Shown here in pieces: positions 24,176 through 32,586 of a stretch of DNA of 64,000 nt. Under the pieces are notes generated by a model. That model was not told the DNA's origin. It did not search any database and saw only the letters and a program-made list of their open reading frames with translations. Position 1 is the stretch's first letter. Each line of letters starts with the position of its first letter. Source of the stretch: Algibacter mikhailovii (lineage in GTDB: Bacteria > Bacteroidota > Bacteroidia > Flavobacteriales > Flavobacteriaceae); assembly GCF_014651495.1 (NCBI RefSeq), contig NZ_BMWZ01000001.1:436575-500574 (forward strand), in the 5' to 3' direction. The translations under genes were made by a program, and so were the position numbers.

Positions 24176-26602
24176 TTATTTCGGTTGACTCAGTCGATCT
24201 CTTTCTTTAACTTCAGAACTACGCCTATTTTCATTTAATCTGAAATTTCCGAATTTGTAATTAAATCCAAATGTAAACATTCTGTTTTCCATAGTGGAAT
24301 CAGAGAAAAGATCTTGATTTAAATATTTTGATGTTGTTGAAAAATTCTGGGTGTTAAAAATATCAGTAACACCTACACTAACTGAGGCACGATTGTTCCA
24401 TAGATTCTTTCTTAATTTTAAATCTACTCCCGCTCTTTCACTAATAACTCTTGGTCCATTTATATATGGAGACATATACACTAAGGATAAATCGGCTGTT
24501 AAACTATTATCGCTTAGAAAGCTAAAATAATTTATCACTTGCCCATAAAAGGTCCAATTATCATTTTTAATTAATGTGTTATTATTATCAGGAACGAAAA
24601 AATTATTTTCATTATAAAATATAGAAGATAGGATGTATAGATTCCAATGTTTGCTAATAGGAGCATATGTTGTGAAGTCTAAGCCATATGACATCGCATA
24701 ATCTATATTCACATAAGAATGCCTAATTATTCTATTATCATTTTCTTGAAAAACAAAATCAATGTTAGGGTTATCCTCATACCTATAAAAAACCTCAAAA
24801 GTATAATTTTGGTTAAAGGTATATCCTAAAATAAATTGATCATCTATTTGAGGTAATAAGTTTGGGTTTCCAGATAAAATGGTATTATCATTTAAAAAAT
24901 ATTCAAATGGATTTAACTCATTATATTTTGGTCTATAAATACCCCTATTATAATTTAAATATACTTGGTTATTTTCATTGATATTCCGCTGAACATAAAG
25001 CGATGGAAAAAGTTTAAAATAATCATTTTTGTTCGTCACTCCTGTAGAAAGTGAATTCCCTATTAAATCGGTGTATTCTCCACGAAGACCTAATTTTAGA
25101 CTCCACGCCTCCCAATCTTTAGAATAACTTGAATACATGGCATAGTTTTTTTCGTCATACAAAAACATATCCCTTTCATCTATACGCTCGTTTCTTAATT
25201 GGTTTTGAACAGTATATTGATTTAATCTACCATCAGAATTTATGCTAGAAAATTTTAACCCTGCCTCAAAACTTTCGCTATTGCTTATGGGTAATATATA
25301 ATCTACTTGACCCGTATATAAATTCACATTTTGACTTGATATTGTTTGGAACCTGTTATTTCTTATTAAAGTACCGTCTGGGAAAGCATAATCTGTATCA
25401 ACATCTTGAAACCTAGAATAATCATAACTCGTATGGTGCGCACTAAAAGACAATTGTTCGCCTTCTTTTTTTAATTGATGCACATAATCTATAGTGAACG
25501 CTAAATTGAATGTTTCATAAACAGCCTTATTAATCGTTTCAAAAGTTGAATCCAAAACCTTATTGGAATCAAATATTTCTGTTAGTGAATTAACATCATT
25601 ACGTCCGCCTTCATTCGGCGCTAATAACATATTTGTTGAAAAACTAAGCGTATTTCTATCGTCAATCTCATAATCAATACTTGCATTAATGTTTTGATTT
25701 ATGGTTTCTCGCGTTCTATTGTAATCGCTATCCCAGCTCGAAACAATTTCAGAGTTCTCAATAAAATTAACCTTATCTTTTAAATTCCTAAAATCCTTCC
25801 TTGGACTTATACTATAATTAAAATAAGTATTTAGTTTTTTAGTCTTAAAAAAGTGGCTTGTTCCAAAAGAATACTTTGGATATTCACTACCTTGTTTATA
25901 ATCCCCCGTAACACTTCCCCTGTATCCTGAAACAATATTTTTAATTGTTTTAATATTTATTACAGCCCCACCTTCTGCATCGTATTTTGCAGGCGGATTA
26001 GTTATAACTTCAATGGATTTTATATTATTTGCTGTAGTTGCTTCTAACAATTGTAAAATTTCCTGCTCTGTTAAATAAACGCGTTTATCATTCATATACA
26101 CAACAGCATTTGACTGTTTAATTTTTATGGAACCATCATGCACAATAACCCCTGGCGTATGTTTAAGAACGTCAAGAACATTACTGTTTGAAAGTGTAGA
26201 GTTTTCTACATTAAAGACTAACCTGTCAACAGACCGCGTTACGGTGGGTCTTTTGGCTATAACAATTACGCCTTCTAGTTCTTGCTGGTTTTCTTCAAGA
26301 ACTATTTCCCCAAAATCGATATTATTATCAACAAAGATGTTTTTTGTAAACGGTTTAAAACCGAGATAAGTGATTTTTATCTCATATTTTTCCGGCTTAA
26401 TATTTGAAACAGTGAAATCACCCGACTCATTTGTAGTAGTTCCAAAAATTGGATTAGAGTCTTGCATATCCAAAAGCACCACATTGGCATATGCAATAGG
26501 TTCATCATTTATGTCAATAAGCTTACCACTTATGCTATATTCTTGAGAAAAACTTAAGAATGAACATAATAATACTAAGCAAGAAATAATTCTAATGATC
26601 AT
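24176..26602 (-). CDS. Outer-membrane beta-barrel (TonB-dependent receptor-like) protein with CarboxypepD-like N-terminus
   Basis: Read from the ATG at 26602 it has 808 residues and a signal peptide (IIRIISCLVLLCSFLSFSQ); the 21 extra codons up to 26665 would precede it. Then come a carboxypeptidase-regulatory-like domain (YSISGKLIDINDEPIAYANVVLLD..), a plug-like domain (VLDVLKHTPGVIVHDGSIKIKQSNAVVYMNDKRV, with IKSIEVITNPPAKYDAEGGAVINI) and a large barrel ending MFTFGFNYKFGNFRLNENR. This is the outer-membrane-beta-barrel family of Bacteroidota, not a SusC. There is no SusD neighbour, so the substrate is open. A TAATTTTG element at 26620-26627 is the likely promoter. Confidence 0.9.
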   Translation of the reverse strand: MIIRIISCLVLLCSFLSFSQEYSISGKLIDINDEPIAYANVVLLDMQDSNPIFGTTTNESGDFTVSNIKPEKYEIKITYLGFKPFTKNIFVDNNIDFGEIVLEENQQELEGVIVIAKRPTVTRSVDRLVFNVENSTLSNSNVLDVLKHTPGVIVHDGSIKIKQSNAVVYMNDKRVYLTEQEILQLLEATTANNIKSIEVITNPPAKYDAEGGAVINIKTIKNIVSGYRGSVTGDYKQGSEYPKYSFGTSHFFKTKKLNTYFNYSISPRKDFRNLKDKVNFIENSEIVSSWDSDYNRTRETINQNINASIDYEIDDRNTLSFSTNMLLAPNEGGRNDVNSLTEIFDSNKVLDSTFETINKAVYETFNLAFTIDYVHQLKKEGEQLSFSAHHTSYDYSRFQDVDTDYAFPDGTLIRNNRFQTISSQNVNLYTGQVDYILPISNSESFEAGLKFSSINSDGRLNQYTVQNQLRNERIDERDMFLYDEKNYAMYSSYSKDWEAWSLKLGLRGEYTDLIGNSLSTGVTNKNDYFKLFPSLYVQRNINENNQVYLNYNRGIYRPKYNELNPFEYFLNDNTILSGNPNLLPQIDDQFILGYTFNQNYTFEVFYRYEDNPNIDFVFQENDNRIIRHSYVNIDYAMSYGLDFTTYAPISKHWNLYILSSIFYNENNFFVPDNNNTLIKNDNWTFYGQVINYFSFLSDNSLTADLSLVYMSPYINGPRVISERAGVDLKLRKNLWNNRASVSVGVTDIFNTQNFSTTSKYLNQDLFSDSTMENRMFTFGFNYKFGNFRLNENRRSSEVKERDRLSQPK

Positions 26603-26619
26603 GGAGCAATTGTAGTTAA

Positions 26620-26627
26620 CAAAATTA
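26620..26627 (-). promoter_or_regulatory. -7 promoter element of the receptor gene
   Basis: TAATTTTG on the minus strand, exact TAnnTTTG, 17 bases before the chosen ATG at 26602. Supports that start. Confidence 0.4.
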
Positions 26628-26783
26628 AAATAATTAATTGAAATTTTACTACTGTAAACCCACATATTGTATGGGTTATTTTCCTACAAAATAGTATTAT
26701 TTAAGGAAAGTTTAATTTTTCAAAACTTTGGTTCTACTTTCAAATATTTATTTGTAATTTAAATTTTTTAAATAAGATTGCAC

Positions 26784-27983
26784 ATGTCAGAACCTCTTTC
26801 TCCATTTACCAAGCAACAATTACTTCCGCAAGAAGAAACATTGGAGATATTTAAGAAAAAAGGAGAATTATTTATTGGAATACCAAAAGAAACAGCCTTT
26901 CAAGAAAAAAGAATCTGCTTAACTCCTGATGCCGTTTACGCGTTGGTTAGCAATGGGCATAAAGTATTGCTTGAATCAGGAGCCGGTAAAGGTGCTAGTT
27001 TCAGTGATGTAGACTACAGTGAAGCCGGAGCAGAAATAACTAAAGATGTAGCAAAGGTTTTTTCATGTCCGATCATCTTAAAAGTAGAACCACCTACTAT
27101 TGAGCAGATAAAACTAATTAACCCACAGACCATATTAATCTCTGCGCTCCAATTAAAAACCCAATCTAAGAAATATTTTGAATTGTTAGCATCCAAACGT
27201 ATTACGGCGCTTGCTTTTGAATTTATTAGAGATACTGATGGTAGCTATCCCGCTGTAAAGTCACTAAGCGAAATTGCAGGAACTGCATCAGTATTGATAG
27301 CTGCCGAATTACTGTCAGAAACTAAAAATGGAAACGGATTAATGTTTGGAAATATTAGTGGCGTCCCTCCATTAGAAGTGGTTATTTTGGGGGCCGGAAC
27401 CGTGGGAGAATATGCCGCAAGAAGTGCTATTGGACTTGGTGCAGGAATTAAGGTATTTGACAATTCTATTACTAAACTAAGACAGATTCAAACTAATTTG
27501 GGTCGTACACTTTTCACATCAACAATTCAACCAAAAAATTTATTAAAAGCCTTAAAACGATGTGATGTGGTAATTGGTGCTGTACGAGGTACAAACAGAT
27601 CTCCTATTGTTGTCACTGAAGCCATGGTTGAACATATGAAAAAAGGAGCCATCATTATAGATGTAAGTATAGATATGGGTGGTTGCTTTGATACTAGTGA
27701 GGTAACTACCCATAAAGACCCTACATTCGTTAAACATAATGTTGTACATTATTGTGTGCCTAATATTCTTGCTAGGTATCCAAAAACGGCTTCAATCTCC
27801 ATTAGTAATATATTTACCCCTTATTTGCTTAAAATTGCAGAAGATGGCGGGATAGAAAATTCTTTAAGATTTGATAGAGGTTTAAAAAATGGATTGTACT
27901 TTTACCACGGAATTTTAACTAGTAAATCTGTTGGTGAATGGTTCGATTTAAAATATAGTGATGTTAACTTACTTATATTTTAA
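26784..27983 (+). CDS. ald: Alanine dehydrogenase
   Basis: The 399-residue enzyme interconverts L-alanine and pyruvate plus ammonia with NAD. It carries the N-terminal IGIPKETAFQEKRICLTPDAV motif (family signature with the catalytic Lys/Arg region), the NAD loop VVILGAGTVGEYAARSAIGLGAGIKVFD and KKGAIIIDVSIDMGGCFDTSEVT. Compared with the bacillar enzyme (about 370 residues) it has an N-terminal extension of about 30 residues, as in Bacteroidota homologues. The ATG at 26784 is preferred to the TTG at 26778. The DUF4258 gene follows after 34 bases. Confidence 0.93.
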   Translation: MSEPLSPFTKQQLLPQEETLEIFKKKGELFIGIPKETAFQEKRICLTPDAVYALVSNGHKVLLESGAGKGASFSDVDYSEAGAEITKDVAKVFSCPIILKVEPPTIEQIKLINPQTILISALQLKTQSKKYFELLASKRITALAFEFIRDTDGSYPAVKSLSEIAGTASVLIAAELLSETKNGNGLMFGNISGVPPLEVVILGAGTVGEYAARSAIGLGAGIKVFDNSITKLRQIQTNLGRTLFTSTIQPKNLLKALKRCDVVIGAVRGTNRSPIVVTEAMVEHMKKGAIIIDVSIDMGGCFDTSEVTTHKDPTFVKHNVVHYCVPNILARYPKTASISISNIFTPYLLKIAEDGGIENSLRFDRGLKNGLYFYHGILTSKSVGEWFDLKYSDVNLLIF

Positions 27984-28017
27984 TATTCATTATTACAGAA
28001 GTACCTAAATCAATTAA

Positions 28018-28392
28018 ATGAAACTTATCCAGCGTATAGGTTACTATCTTGGCGGCTTTTCCTTAGGATTAATTATTTTGGCCTTTTTTCTAAACGGAAA
28101 AAAGACATCTTGCAGTTATGGTCCAGAATCAAGAGTTTTAAAGAATATTACTTCTAAAAAAATTATAACGACAAATCATGCCAATAAGGTTATTAAAAGC
28201 ATATCTATTGATTCGAACTTAATACGTTCTATCATGAAGAAAGGTGATATTGATTTTTCAAAAAGTGATCCAAGAAATAAGCCCTGCGGAATTTATTTGA
28301 TAGAAGGTCAATTAAAGGAGCAAAACCTATTAATTACTATTGAAAATTGCGATAGTATTGCAACCATTACAGATTTTAAAATCTTAAAGTAA
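28018..28392 (+). CDS. DUF4258 domain-containing membrane-anchored protein
   Basis: The 124-residue protein has one N-terminal membrane segment (IGYYLGGFSLGLIILAFFL) and a small domain with SIDSNLIRSIMKKGDIDFSKSDPRNKPCGIYLIEG and ENCDSIATITDFKIL, matching DUF4258 proteins that I recall beside alanine dehydrogenase in Flavobacteriaceae. Function unknown. Its stop overlaps the start of the sugar transferase gene by one base (TAATG), so it is cotranscribed with the first polysaccharide gene. Confidence 0.72.
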   Translation: MKLIQRIGYYLGGFSLGLIILAFFLNGKKTSCSYGPESRVLKNITSKKIITTNHANKVIKSISIDSNLIRSIMKKGDIDFSKSDPRNKPCGIYLIEGQLKEQNLLITIENCDSIATITDFKILK

Positions 28393-28985
28393 TGCTGAAA
28401 CGAGTATTTGACTTTGTGTTTTCAATACTTGGTTTAGCACTGTTATCACCCATTCTACTCATAATCAGCATACTTATTAAACTTGATTCAAAGGGTCCTG
28501 TTTTTTTTAAACAGGAGCGCGTTGGTAAAAACAATATAAACTTTGTAATCTATAAGTTTCGTACTATGCGTATTCAATCTGATAAAAAAGGCTTACTTAC
28601 TATTGGAAACCATGATTCCCGTATTACAAAAATTGGCTACTTTTTACGACGTTACAAAATTGATGAATTCCCTCAATTGATTAATGTGGTTAAAGGAGAC
28701 ATGAGCTTTGTTGGACCAAGACCTGAATTAAGGCACTACGTTAATTTCTATTCTAAAAGCGATATGGAAATTTTTACGGTGAGACCTGGTATTACAGGAT
28801 TAGCCTCTCTAAAATATCGAAATGAAGTAGAACTATTAAAGGCAGCTAAAGACCCGGAAAAACTTTTTATTGAAACTATTATACCTGATAAACTAAAATT
28901 TAATAAAGAATACATTAAAAAACAAAGTTTCCTTTTTGATTTAAAGCTCATAATCCAAACAGTTTTTAAAGTAATTTCAAAATAA
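28392..28985 (+). CDS. Initiating sugar phosphate transferase (PglC/WcaJ-type monotopic phosphoglycosyl transferase)
   Basis: The 197-residue protein is a small monotopic PGT. It has one N-terminal hydrophobic re-entrant helix (FDFVFSILGLALLSPILLIISILI), then KLDSKGPVFFKQERVGKN, FVIYKFRTMR, YKIDEFPQLINVVKGDMSFVGPRPE, which contains the catalytic Asp-Glu pair, and VRPGITGLASLKYRNE. It transfers a sugar phosphate from a UDP-sugar to undecaprenyl phosphate, starting repeat-unit synthesis. The short PglC-like form often prefers UDP-bacillosamine-type or related amino sugars, which fits the dehydratase and aminotransferase genes in the locus. Confidence 0.92.
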   Translation: MLKRVFDFVFSILGLALLSPILLIISILIKLDSKGPVFFKQERVGKNNINFVIYKFRTMRIQSDKKGLLTIGNHDSRITKIGYFLRRYKIDEFPQLINVVKGDMSFVGPRPELRHYVNFYSKSDMEIFTVRPGITGLASLKYRNEVELLKAAKDPEKLFIETIIPDKLKFNKEYIKKQSFLFDLKLIIQTVFKVISK

Positions 28986-29078
28986 GAATAGCCACAAGCT
29001 TGCCATAAAATTGAAATATACTTACATTAGGATTTATTTTGTTTTTAAAATTTATAATGCATTGATACCTTTATTTAA

Positions 29079-30158
29079 ATGAATAATACAACCGCAAGTC
29101 ATATAGACTATTTAATAAACAACTGTGGTGTATTCTCCTCAAAACTAGATCAAAAAAATCATATATATGATCTGGACTTTTCAAATGAAAGTATACTTAT
29201 TACGGGAGCGGCAGGAACTATTGGCTCGGGACTTACAAAACAACTCATACATTGTAAATTCAAAAAGCTTATCCTTTTAGATATTGCTGAATCACCAATG
29301 TATGCCCTAATTAAAGATTTAGAATTTCACAATACTAATAATATTGAATATATAATATTAAACATTACAGATTACAAAGCATTGGAATGTCTTTTTGAAA
29401 AGCATAGGCCTACATTAGTGTTTCATACTGCTGCCTATAAACATGTTCCTTTGATGGAACAAAACCCACATGAGGCCATAAAAACTAATGTTTTTGGCAC
29501 AAAATTCCTTGCCGATTTATCAATAGAACATAAGGTTAAAAAATTTATTTTTGTCTCTACAGATAAAGCTGTTGATCCTGTTAGTATTATGGGGATTACA
29601 AAAGCCATTGGCGAGAAATATTTGAAATTTTTAAATTCTAAAAGCAAAACTTTCTTTGCAATAGCAAGATGTGGAAATATTATAGGATCGAATGGCTCCT
29701 TTTTACAAGTTCTAAAAAATCAAATAGAATCAAATCGCACTATTACGATTACAGATAAAGAAGTATCAAGGTTTTTTATCACTCAACAATCTGCCTGTGA
29801 TTTAATTCTAAGGATATCGACTTTCGAACATACAGAAAATGATACTTTCATTTTGAAAATGGGTGCACCGCTTAAAATTACAGATATTGTAAATAGAGTT
29901 TTATTGCATTACGGAAAACCTGATACAAAAGTAAATTTTAAGTATACTGGACTAAGAATGGGTGAGAAATTACATGAAAAACTAATTTCAGAAGATGAAA
30001 GTTTGAAGCCTTCAATAAATAAAAATATATTAATTATCGAACACAAAAAAAAGATGGAGTCGAAAGCTATTAAATTTTCCGAATTAGAAGCTATAACTGC
30101 ATTTGATTTAAACTCTAAAGTTAAAACAATCTTAGAAAATTTTCACAAAACCTTATAG
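29079..30158 (+). CDS. Soluble CapD/FlaA1-type nucleotide-sugar 4,6-dehydratase/epimerase
   Basis: The 359-residue extended SDR protein has no membrane helices. It shows ILITGAAGTIGSGLTKQL (NAD loop, about residues 35-52), VFHTAAYKHVPLMEQNPHEAIKTNVFGTKFLA and VSTDKAVDPVSIMGITKAIGEKY, with Met in place of the usual catalytic Tyr of SDRs, as in WbpM/FlaA1 (an Ser-Met-Lys triad), and GLRMGEKLHEKL near the end. It is a shorter paralogue of the membrane-bound protein at 35900-37849. It probably converts UDP-GlcNAc to a 4-keto-6-deoxy sugar. It follows the sugar transferase and its 3' end overlaps the convergent proline dehydrogenase gene by 6 bases. Confidence 0.85.
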   Translation: MNNTTASHIDYLINNCGVFSSKLDQKNHIYDLDFSNESILITGAAGTIGSGLTKQLIHCKFKKLILLDIAESPMYALIKDLEFHNTNNIEYIILNITDYKALECLFEKHRPTLVFHTAAYKHVPLMEQNPHEAIKTNVFGTKFLADLSIEHKVKKFIFVSTDKAVDPVSIMGITKAIGEKYLKFLNSKSKTFFAIARCGNIIGSNGSFLQVLKNQIESNRTITITDKEVSRFFITQQSACDLILRISTFEHTENDTFILKMGAPLKITDIVNRVLLHYGKPDTKVNFKYTGLRMGEKLHEKLISEDESLKPSINKNILIIEHKKKMESKAIKFSELEAITAFDLNSKVKTILENFHKTL

Positions 30159-31328
30159 CTGTTTTCTGCGTTTTTTTTCAGCGCTAATCAGAGCCAATTC
30201 TCGTCCTGTTTGCCCGGCAACAGATGTATTCTCTTCAGCCCTGCGTATTAAATATGGCATAACATCCTTGACAGGTCCAAATGGCATGTATTTGGCTACA
30301 TTATATCCAAGATGGCTTAAGTTATAACTAATATGGTCACTCATACCATATAATTGCCCAAACCAGACCCTAGGATCATTATTTAAAACACCTTTTGCCG
30401 ACATTAATTCCATTAATAGGTAGGAGCTATCTTCATTATGTGTTCCTGCAAAAAGGGACATACAATCTAAATGATCCATTACATAATGTAATCCATTATT
30501 GAAATTCTCATCGGTAAGTGCTTTTGTAGCACATATGGGAGATTCATAGCCTTTATCGTTAGCTCTTTCATTCTCCTTTTCCATATAAGCACCACGAACT
30601 AATTTGAAACCGAGAAAATAATTACCTGCTTTCGCCTTTTTATACTCCTCTTCTAAAAATTGTAATCGATCATGTCTATACAGTTGAATGGTATTATAAA
30701 CAACCGGTTTTTCAATATTATACTTCGCCATCATCTGCGTAACAAGTACATCAGCAGCTGGTTGAATCCAGCTCTCTTCGGCATCAATAAGCACGGCTAC
30801 ATCAATAGTTTTTGCTTTTTGGCATACCCTATCAAACCTATCTACAACTCTGTTCCATTCATTTTGTTCATCCTTTGTCAAATTAATACCTTGACTTACT
30901 TTTTCATATAGACTGAATCTTCCAAAACCAGATGGTTTAAAAACCGCAATAGGAATGGCTTCAATCGCTTTTGCAAAATCAATAATTTTTAAAACCTTAC
31001 TTACGGCTGAATCAAACTCTTTCTCATTATCCTTACCTTCTACAGAATAATCTAAGACTGAACTAACGCCTTTAGTATACATCTTGTCAATGACAGATAA
31101 GCAATCTTCTTCATTTACCCCTCCACAAAAATGATCAAAAACAGTAGACCTAATTAAGCCCTCAATTGGGAGATGGGCTTTTAAAGCAAAATTTGTTGCA
31201 GCTGTCCCAATCCTTACCAAAGGTTCTATGGAAATCATTTTAAACAAAAAATAAGCACGTTCTAATTCTGAATCCGTCTTCAATGTAAAGGCTATTTCAG
31301 TATTATCAAATATTAAATCTGTATTCAT
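30153..31328 (-). CDS. Proline dehydrogenase (PRODH, single-domain)
   Basis: The 391-residue flavoenzyme oxidises proline to pyrroline-5-carboxylate. It shows the PRODH barrel motifs VLDYSVEGK, VFKPSGFGRFSLYEKVSQG, LIDAEESWIQPAAD, FKLVRGAYMEKE, FAGTHNEDSSYLLMEL and the C-terminal YMPFGPVKDVMPYLIRRAEENTS. It lacks the P5C dehydrogenase half of PutA, which is usually separate in Bacteroidota. It is divergent from aroB, with 83 bases between. It has no visible link to polysaccharide synthesis and, with aroB, interrupts the locus. Confidence 0.93.
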   Translation of the reverse strand: MNTDLIFDNTEIAFTLKTDSELERAYFLFKMISIEPLVRIGTAATNFALKAHLPIEGLIRSTVFDHFCGGVNEEDCLSVIDKMYTKGVSSVLDYSVEGKDNEKEFDSAVSKVLKIIDFAKAIEAIPIAVFKPSGFGRFSLYEKVSQGINLTKDEQNEWNRVVDRFDRVCQKAKTIDVAVLIDAEESWIQPAADVLVTQMMAKYNIEKPVVYNTIQLYRHDRLQFLEEEYKKAKAGNYFLGFKLVRGAYMEKENERANDKGYESPICATKALTDENFNNGLHYVMDHLDCMSLFAGTHNEDSSYLLMELMSAKGVLNNDPRVWFGQLYGMSDHISYNLSHLGYNVAKYMPFGPVKDVMPYLIRRAEENTSVAGQTGRELALISAEKKRRKQL

Positions 31329-31411
31329 TTTTACTAAATATAATTATTGCTAAGTTATCATTTTATCCAAAATCTCCTTAATTTCACAGTCTCAAAATTA
31401 AAAAAAATATC

Positions 31412-32482
31412 ATGGATTCTATTTCGGCGAATGATAGCTTCATTCATTTCAACAAAAAATGCTATCATGCTTTAAATGAGCATCTTAAAAAAAATAATTT
31501 TTCAAAAATTTTCATATTAGTTGATGAAAATACACATCAACATTGTTTACCAATTTTTATAGATAAAATAGAAACAAATGTTGCTATTGAAATTATTGAA
31601 ATTGAATCGGGAGAAGAAAACAAAAATATAGATACTTGTGTTGGTGTTTGGAATACGCTCTCAGAATTAAATGCTGACAGAAAAAGTTTGATGATCAATG
31701 TGGGCGGTGGCGTAATAACAGATTTAGGTGGTTTTGTTGCTTGTACATTTAAAAGAGGTATTGCATACGTAAACGTACCTACAACACTATTGTCTATGGT
31801 TGATGCATCTGTAGGAGGAAAAACTGGTGTCGATTTGGGCGTTTTAAAAAACCAAATAGGTGTTATAAGCAATCCAGATTTAGTACTTATTGAAACACGT
31901 TTTCTCAACTCTTTACCGGTAAATCAAATGCGTTCTGGTTTAGCTGAAATGTTGAAACATGGTTTAATAACTGGAGAATCTTATTGGAATAAATTTCTTG
32001 ATCTTTCTAAACTTTCTTTAGATGATTTAGATGAACTGATTTATGAATCCGTAATCATTAAAAAAAATGTTGTGCTTCAAGATCCTTTTGAAAATGGATT
32101 GCGTAAAACATTAAATTTTGGTCATACTCTTGGCCATGCTATAGAATCTTTTTATTTAAGTGACCCTAAAAAACCGACCTTACTGCATGGTGAGGCCATC
32201 ATTATTGGAATGATTTTGGCTTGTTATATTTCGACAGAATTAGTCGGATTTCCTAAAGAATCAACTTTAGCCATAAAAGATTTATTTACAAATTATTATG
32301 GTCATACTAATATAGATAAAAATGATTATGCAAGTATTATTGACTTGCTTAAATATGACAAGAAAAATAATCACGGAAATATTAATTTTGTGCTTTTAGA
32401 ATCAATAGGAAAGTGTAAAATAGACTGTATTGTTCCCGAAGAAGTAATTATTGATGCTTTTAATTTTTATGCTTTAAAATGA
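31412..32482 (+). CDS. aroB: 3-Dehydroquinate synthase
   Basis: The 356-residue enzyme of the shikimate pathway turns DAHP into 3-dehydroquinate with NAD and a divalent metal. Signature stretches are VGGGVITDLGGFVACTFKRGIAYVNVPTTLLSMVDASVGGKTGVDLG, EMLKHGLI, and the metal-site HTLGHAIE and LHGEAI histidines. All are intact and length is normal. It is followed by a strong bidirectional terminator, so it is likely monocistronic. Confidence 0.96.
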   Translation: MDSISANDSFIHFNKKCYHALNEHLKKNNFSKIFILVDENTHQHCLPIFIDKIETNVAIEIIEIESGEENKNIDTCVGVWNTLSELNADRKSLMINVGGGVITDLGGFVACTFKRGIAYVNVPTTLLSMVDASVGGKTGVDLGVLKNQIGVISNPDLVLIETRFLNSLPVNQMRSGLAEMLKHGLITGESYWNKFLDLSKLSLDDLDELIYESVIIKKNVVLQDPFENGLRKTLNFGHTLGHAIESFYLSDPKKPTLLHGEAIIIGMILACYISTELVGFPKESTLAIKDLFTNYYGHTNIDKNDYASIIDLLKYDKKNNHGNINFVLLESIGKCKIDCIVPEEVIIDAFNFYALK

Positions 32483-32510
32483 TAAAATTCTAATTGCAGT
32501 AGTGCCACAA

Positions 32511-32552
32511 AAAAAGAGCCAAAATGATTAAAATCATTTTGGCTCTTTTTTT
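32511..32552. terminator. Bidirectional intrinsic terminator between aroB and wzc-like gene
   Basis: A perfect 19-bp stem (32511-32529 with 32532-32550) around a 2-base spacer, with GAGCC/GGCTC core and A/T flanks. Serves aroB on plus and the Wzc-like gene on minus. Confidence 0.92.
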
Positions 32553-32586
32553 ATTAATCCTAATCCTAATATTCTATTTTATTTCG